DNA of 9,279 nucleotides from NCBI GenBank assembly GCA_905480305.1, contig CAJQPV010000202.1, forward strand, positions 1 to 9,279, read 5' to 3'. This document shows positions 5,374 to 9,279 of the stretch, piece after piece. The stretch's first letter is position 1. The number at the start of each line of letters is the position of its first letter. The notes below the pieces were generated by a model. It was not told the origin of the DNA and made no database searches. It was given only the letters and a program-made list of their open reading frames with translations. The DNA is from an uncultured Gammaproteobacteria bacterium. GTDB lineage: Bacteria; Pseudomonadota; Gammaproteobacteria; UBA9214. Both the position numbers and the translations under genes were made by a program.

Positions 5374-8265
5374 GTGAGCAATTTCGTACCCGGACAACGC
5401 TGGGTTAATTATGCCGAGCTGCAGATGGGACTCGGCACCGTACTGACGGTCGAGTTGCGCACTGTCACGCTGGTATTCATGGCAACCGGCGAAACCCGCA
5501 CCTATTCCAAGCAAACCGCCCCGCTAACACGCGTCATTTTCTCAGACGGCGATACCGTACGCAGCCATGAAGGCTGGTCACTCAAGGTAGAACAGGTCGA
5601 TGAACAGGATGGCCTGCTGACCTATTTTGGAAACAGCGAAGACCAGCAGCATACCGAGCTGCCCGAAGGCCAGCTCGACAGTCACCTGAAGCTCAATCGC
5701 CCGGCGGAACGGCTGTTCACCGGGCAGGTTGATAATGACCGCTGGTTTGAACTGCGCTACCAGACCCTGCAACAGGTCAACCGTCTTGCACATTCCGACC
5801 TGCGCGGACTGACCGGCGGGCGCACTGCCCTGATTCCACATCAGCTGTACATTGCTCACGAGGTAGCCAGTCGTTACGCGCCACGGGTATTACTCGCCGA
5901 CGAAGTCGGGCTCGGCAAGACCATTGAAGCCGGCCTGATCCTGCACCAGCAACTACTGACCGAGCGGGCCAAACGTATCCTCATTGTCGTCCCGGAAACC
6001 CTGCTGCACCAGTGGCTGGTTGAGATGCTGCGACGTTTCAACCTTGCCTTCAGCGTATTTGATGAAGAACGCTGCCTGGGTATTACAGAAAGCACCGGGC
6101 AACTGAACCCGTTTCACGCCGAACAACAGGTGCTGTGCACACTGGAATTTCTGGCTGAACATCCCGAACGTCACCAGCAGGCTGTTGCCGGCGACTGGGA
6201 CCTGCTGGTAGTCGACGAAGCACACCATCTGCAGTGGTCACCCGTACAAGCCAGTCCTGAATACCTGCTCATTGAAGCGCTGGCACGGGAAACGCGTGGT
6301 GTTCTGCTACTCACCGCCACACCCGAGCAACTCGGCAAGGAAAGTCACTTTGCACGCCTGCGCTTGCTCGACCCGGACCGCTTCCACAACTTTGACAGCT
6401 TCCTCGAAGAAGAAAAATCCTATGAACCGGTTGCAGCTGCCGTTGAATTACTGCTTGAAGAGCAGCCCCTGACTGACGAAGACAACAAACAGCTGCTTGC
6501 CTTGCTGGACACCAGTGAAGATAGCCGGCTACTTTCTGCTTTACAAAACCCGGGCACGGACAGCAGCGAGAAATCAGCCGCGCGCACCCAACTGGTTGAG
6601 CAATTGCTCGACCGGCATGGTACCGGCCGGGTGTTGTTCAGGAACACGCGTACTGCGGTAAAAGGCTTTCCTGACCGGCAACTGCACAGTTATCCGCTGC
6701 CATTACCGGCTGCCTATGCCGAGATGCTTGAACACGCACAGGCCGATACTGCCACCGGGTCGAGGCTGTTGCTGTGCCCGGAATTACTCTATCAGTCTGC
6801 AACTGCTGCCACTGACAGCCACTGGACAAAATTCGATCCGCGGGTGCCCTGGCTGGTTGATCAACTCAGAGAATTACGCCCCGCCAAGGTGCTGGTTATT
6901 ACCGCCAGTGCCGAAACCGCCATGGATCTCGCCGAGTGGATACACAGCAGGCAAGGCATACATGCCGCCGTGTTTCACGAGGGACTGAGCATTATTGAGC
7001 GTGACCGCTCCGCGGCCTACTTTGCCGACAGGGAATACGGCACACAGGTACTGATCTGTTCTGAAATTGGCAGCGAGGGTCGTAATTTCCAGTTTGCGCA
7101 TCATCTGATTCTGTTTGACCTGCCACTGAATCCCGACTTGCTGGAACAACGCATCGGCCGCCTCGACCGGATCGGGCAAACCGAAACCATCCGCATCCAT
7201 GTTCCCTGGCTGCAACATTCTGCACAGGCCGTCATGCAACAGTGGTACCAGCAGGGGCTCGGCGCCTTTGAACACATCTGTCCGGCCGGACAAACCGTGT
7301 ATACGGCCGTAGAGACACAATTACTGAAGGCCATCCGGGCACCGGAGCAGACGGCTGCACTGGTCGAAACCAGCCGCGAACTGAACCAGTCACTCAATGA
7401 TGCCCTGCATCGCGGTCGTGATCGCTTGCTGGAATACAGCTCCTGCCGCCCGGCGGCGGCGCGCAAGCTCAAGCAGCGCGCGCAACAGATAGACCAGGAT
7501 CAGCACCTGTTCAGCTACCTGGAGCAGGTTTGTGACTGCTATGACATCGACATGGAACCCCACTCCACCGGCAGCTATATTCTGCAACCCGGCGAACACA
7601 TGCACATGGGCAGCTTTCCCGGTCTGCGTGACGAGGGTATGACGTTTACCTGCGAACGTGATATCGCACTGGCCAATGAGGATCAGGAATTTATCAGCTG
7701 GGAACACCCGCTGTTAACCGGTGCCATCGACATGGTCCTGAGTAACGAGACAGGCAACTGTGCCATGTCGACCATCAGCAACGCAGCCGTCAAGCCCGGC
7801 ACGCTGCTGCTGGAATGCCTGTATGTACTGGACAGTGTTTCCAGCGATGTACTGCAAACCAGCCGTTACCTGCCAACCGGCACAATCCGCATAGTCACAG
7901 ACCAACATGGCAAAGACCTCGGCAATTCTCTGTCGCACGAACTGATCAGCTCTCTCAGGGAAACCATAAAGAGCGACACCGCGGTGAGAATTATTCGTGG
8001 TTATACTGATTTACTGCGCAACATGATCGATAGCAGCGAAGCACTTGCCAACAAGCAGACACCGGCCTTACTGGCGGCGGCACGTAAACAGGCACAGCAG
8101 ATGCTGGGAAGAGAGATTGAGCGTCTTGCCGCACTGGCGCAGGTCAATCCCAATGTGCGCGCTGAGGAAACCGGGTTCCTGGAACTGCAGCAGGAAGCGG
8201 TAATGACCGCACTGGACTCGGCGACCTTGCGCCTTGAAGCATTACGCGTACTGGTTGCAACCTGA
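5374..8265 (+). CDS. rapA: RapA, RNA polymerase-associated ATPase (SWI2/SNF2 family)
   Basis: This 963-residue protein, against 968 in E. coli RapA, aligns end to end. RapA binds core RNA polymerase and uses ATP to help recycle polymerase stalled after transcription. Two N-terminal SH3-like/Tudor-type domains occupy about 1-110 (FVPGQRWVNYAEL..LGLGTV-type start). The N-lobe contains Walker A GLGKT at 179-183 within LLADEVGLGKTIEAG, VPETLLHQWLVEML (206-219), box II DEAHH (281-285) and motif III TATPEQLG (314-321). The C-lobe contains VFHEGLSIIERD (533-544), SEIGSEGRNFQFA (563-575) and motif VI QRIGRLDRIGQ (592-602). The C-terminal region includes FISWEHPL, as in the E. coli protein, and ends LRLEALRVLVAT. 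The start is GTG at 5374: it gives the family N-terminus (-SNFVPGQRW against -PFTLGQRW). The Shine-Dalgarno is weak. All catalytic motifs are present; no frameshift. Confidence 0.98.
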   Translation: MSNFVPGQRWVNYAELQMGLGTVLTVELRTVTLVFMATGETRTYSKQTAPLTRVIFSDGDTVRSHEGWSLKVEQVDEQDGLLTYFGNSEDQQHTELPEGQLDSHLKLNRPAERLFTGQVDNDRWFELRYQTLQQVNRLAHSDLRGLTGGRTALIPHQLYIAHEVASRYAPRVLLADEVGLGKTIEAGLILHQQLLTERAKRILIVVPETLLHQWLVEMLRRFNLAFSVFDEERCLGITESTGQLNPFHAEQQVLCTLEFLAEHPERHQQAVAGDWDLLVVDEAHHLQWSPVQASPEYLLIEALARETRGVLLLTATPEQLGKESHFARLRLLDPDRFHNFDSFLEEEKSYEPVAAAVELLLEEQPLTDEDNKQLLALLDTSEDSRLLSALQNPGTDSSEKSAARTQLVEQLLDRHGTGRVLFRNTRTAVKGFPDRQLHSYPLPLPAAYAEMLEHAQADTATGSRLLLCPELLYQSATAATDSHWTKFDPRVPWLVDQLRELRPAKVLVITASAETAMDLAEWIHSRQGIHAAVFHEGLSIIERDRSAAYFADREYGTQVLICSEIGSEGRNFQFAHHLILFDLPLNPDLLEQRIGRLDRIGQTETIRIHVPWLQHSAQAVMQQWYQQGLGAFEHICPAGQTVYTAVETQLLKAIRAPEQTAALVETSRELNQSLNDALHRGRDRLLEYSSCRPAAARKLKQRAQQIDQDQHLFSYLEQVCDCYDIDMEPHSTGSYILQPGEHMHMGSFPGLRDEGMTFTCERDIALANEDQEFISWEHPLLTGAIDMVLSNETGNCAMSTISNAAVKPGTLLLECLYVLDSVSSDVLQTSRYLPTGTIRIVTDQHGKDLGNSLSHELISSLRETIKSDTAVRIIRGYTDLLRNMIDSSEALANKQTPALLAAARKQAQQMLGREIERLAALAQVNPNVRAEETGFLELQQEAVMTALDSATLRLEALRVLVAT

Positions 8266-8273
8266 GATAGCGG

Positions 8274-8693
8274 CTAGGGAGCAGCTGCCGGACGCACACA
8301 TCCTTCCAGGTAGGTAACCACTGCAGACAAACGATCATTATCCACGATCAGCAAGTGCGGCACGCCACCCAGGGCCTTGTGCTCAACCCGTAACCAGTGC
8401 CGCATAGCCACACCGTCGCCATTTGTTTTGGCATACAGGGCACGGTAAAAACGCAGCAGCAACAGCGCCTGTTCCCAGGCCACGGTTCCCGGCTCAAGCA
8501 AACGTTGCGCGGCAGCCAACTCGCCGATATCAGCGCATTTCAGGTGCAAAACCCGCGCCAGCTCCGCCTGGTAAAGATCCAGCAGCGCAATAATCTGCAG
8601 CACTGACCGGGTCAGGCCGCGCGCATCATCAGTTGCTGTTGTTATCTCAAAAACCATAGCCCTGATTCTCTCATCAAGATCACTGAATTCCAT
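8274..8693 (-). CDS. Solitary Xre/MbcA/ParS-type antitoxin-like protein (DUF2384-like)
   Basis: This 139-residue protein resembles the antitoxins that pair with RES-domain toxins. A helix-turn-helix-like region lies at about 30-70 (SVLQIIALLDLYQAELARVL, with LEPGTVAWEQALLLL after it). The C-terminal toxin-binding domain is at about 80-131, with FYRALYAKTNGDGVAMRHWL followed by RVEHKALGGVPHLLIVDNDR; the W-L-R/H-x-x-x-ALGG-x-P-x-x-L spacing is the family signature. In the usual arrangement the antitoxin is followed by the toxin gene. Here the gene ends 8 bp from the rapA stop, and the upstream side is intergenic, so no toxin is present. The role could be an orphan regulator, a remnant, or an unrelated recruitment of the fold. 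The start at 8693 has no clear Shine-Dalgarno; ATG at 8657 is an alternative. Confidence 0.72.
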   Translation of the reverse strand: MEFSDLDERIRAMVFEITTATDDARGLTRSVLQIIALLDLYQAELARVLHLKCADIGELAAAQRLLEPGTVAWEQALLLLRFYRALYAKTNGDGVAMRHWLRVEHKALGGVPHLLIVDNDRLSAVVTYLEGCVRPAAAP

Positions 8694-8740
8694 CTATATT
8701 TTTGAATCATATATTACGATTCCAACGGGATTTTAACGTC

Positions 8741-8746
8741 TATACT
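8741..8746 (+). promoter_or_regulatory. Possible -10 element for the 8815 gene
   Basis: TATACT matches the sigma-70 -10 consensus at five of six positions and lies 68 bases before the 8815 start. The best -35 candidate at suitable spacing (ATTCCA, 8719-8724) is poor, so this is a weak call. The leader would include a small hairpin ACGGC-GCAT-GCCGT (8777-8790). Confidence 0.3.
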
Positions 8747-8802
8747 TAACAATAGAAGACATCTGCAACCAGTATTACGGCGCATGCCGTCTTGGGAACT
8801 AA

Positions 8803-8808
8803 AAGGAG
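8803..8808 (+). promoter_or_regulatory. Strong ribosome binding site of the 8815 gene
   Basis: AAGGAG six bases before the ATG is the best Shine-Dalgarno in the window and supports the short 73-residue gene as real and well translated. Confidence 0.8.
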
Positions 8809-8814
8809 AGCACC

Positions 8815-9036
8815 ATGTTTTTAAAACACAAGAGCAATGATGATCTTGTTGAGATTCTGACTATTAAAGACCTGTTTGACCCGTTCTGCAGCAGTCTGAT
8901 CGGCCGCTACCAGCGTGGAGAGGAACCGCAGGATCCTGAAACCTTCAACAAGAGTGATCTTGTCTTTCCTTCCAGGGAAGCACTACCGCGTTGCTGGGTT
9001 GACGCTCATTACCGGGACGATGAGTTACAGCGGTAG
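8815..9036 (+). CDS. 73-residue conserved-looking hypothetical protein
   Basis: This small soluble protein starts MFLKHKSNDDLVEILTIKDL, continues DPFCSSLIGRYQRGEEPQDPE, FNKSDLVFPSREALPRCW, and ends with VDAHYRDDELQR. It has no signal peptide or membrane helix, is acidic, and is rich in aspartate and glutamate, with cysteines at 24 and 59. The pattern (DLVEIL..LFDP..GRY..GEE.QDPE.F.K.DLVFPS.E.LP.CW.D.HYR) reads like a real small domain. I have an impression of similar short hypotheticals in other gammaproteobacteria, but cannot assign a function. It is preceded by a strong Shine-Dalgarno and a 121-bp gap from the divergent antitoxin-like gene. An inverted repeat follows its stop. Confidence 0.8.
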   Translation: MFLKHKSNDDLVEILTIKDLFDPFCSSLIGRYQRGEEPQDPETFNKSDLVFPSREALPRCWVDAHYRDDELQR

Positions 9037-9053
9037 GCGCGCAACACGGCACA

Positions 9054-9101
9054 CGACTGTCATCTGCCGATTGTAAAAGGGTCGTCGGCTGATGCGTGTC
9101 G
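9054..9101. terminator. Imperfect inverted repeat between convergent genes, possible bidirectional terminator
   Basis: CGAC-TGT-CATC-T-GCCG (9054-9069) pairs with CGGC-T-GATG-CGT-GTCG (9086-9101) over 12 of 16 positions, with a one-base mismatch and a small internal loop, around a 16-base loop. It begins 17 bp after the 8815 gene stop and ends 14 bp before the stop of the partial gene at 9115. No T tract follows, so intrinsic termination is uncertain. Confidence 0.35.
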
Positions 9102-9114
9102 GCATGCATGCTGC

Positions 9115-9279
9115 TCAGATATAACCCTCGGCAAAGACCGCTATACCGCTGCAGGTATAAAGTGCGTAATACAAATCCCCCCTATCGTCCAGGTCTTGTT
9201 CAGCTGAGGTATACATTGATTTGACCCCGTAAGCATCTCCCCTGTCAGCAACCAAATAAGGATAACCATCCAGGTACAC
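9115..9279 (-). CDS. Possible 3' end of a gene running off the right edge
   Basis: The minus strand is open for 54 codons from the window edge to TGA at 9115-9117. The reading contains YLDGYPYLVADRGDAYGV, then KSMYTSAEQDLDDRGDLYYA and LYTCSGIAVFAEGYI at the end. It is acidic and rich in tyrosine and glycine, unlike a random reading of this region, but the third-position GC bias is weak and a 54-codon open frame can occur by chance. The GTG at the edge is a valine codon or start; this cannot be told. No family recognised. Confidence 0.42.
   Translation of the reverse strand: MYLDGYPYLVADRGDAYGVKSMYTSAEQDLDDRGDLYYALYTCSGIAVFAEGYI

Overview
The window looks like a chromosomal segment of a gammaproteobacterium. 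It carries a full-length RapA, a YaeQ-family protein, a TolC-family outer membrane channel and a glutaredoxin of a type I associate with Gammaproteobacteria. Base composition is moderately GC-rich (by eye), dropping in the intergenic stretches. I see no phage, plasmid, rRNA, tRNA or CRISPR signature. A genus cannot be assigned from the sequence alone.

Layout, left to right. Positions 1-632 hold no convincing gene, but do contain a perfect 22-bp inverted repeat (425-446 / 481-502) that looks like a pair of REP hairpins. A small two-helix membrane protein (633-953, +) then converges on a minus-strand group: a small membrane-anchored protein (961-1317), a TolC-family channel (1385-2734) and a 76-residue membrane protein (2972-3202). 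Between that group and the next lies a relic: the C-terminal tail of the SelO (YdiU) protein AMPylase (about 3291-3481, +), with no start codon and the rest of the gene missing. It ends 17 nt before an intact glutaredoxin gene (3499-3885, +), which is followed by yaeQ (3942-4478, +).

The roughly 390-bp gap after yaeQ contains a non-coding MITE-like element (about 4501-4789) with perfect 19-bp terminal inverted repeats and a flanking ATGAT(CC) direct repeat. Next come a SnoaL/NTF2-fold protein (4871-5245, -) and, divergent from it, rapA (5374-8265, +), the RNA-polymerase recycling ATPase. Converging on rapA with 8 bp between stops is a solitary Xre/MbcA/ParS-type antitoxin-like gene (8274-8693, -), with no RES toxin beside it. 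A 73-residue protein with a strong ribosome binding site (8815-9036, +) follows. The window ends inside a possible minus-strand gene (9115-9279), with an imperfect inverted repeat between the two.

Functionally this is mostly ordinary housekeeping and envelope content. I did not find a clear new multi-gene system. The points most worth following are the selO relic fused in position to a glutaredoxin gene (E. coli SelO is known to AMPylate a glutaredoxin), the orphan antitoxin-like gene beside rapA, the MITE-like element, and several small uncharacterised proteins.
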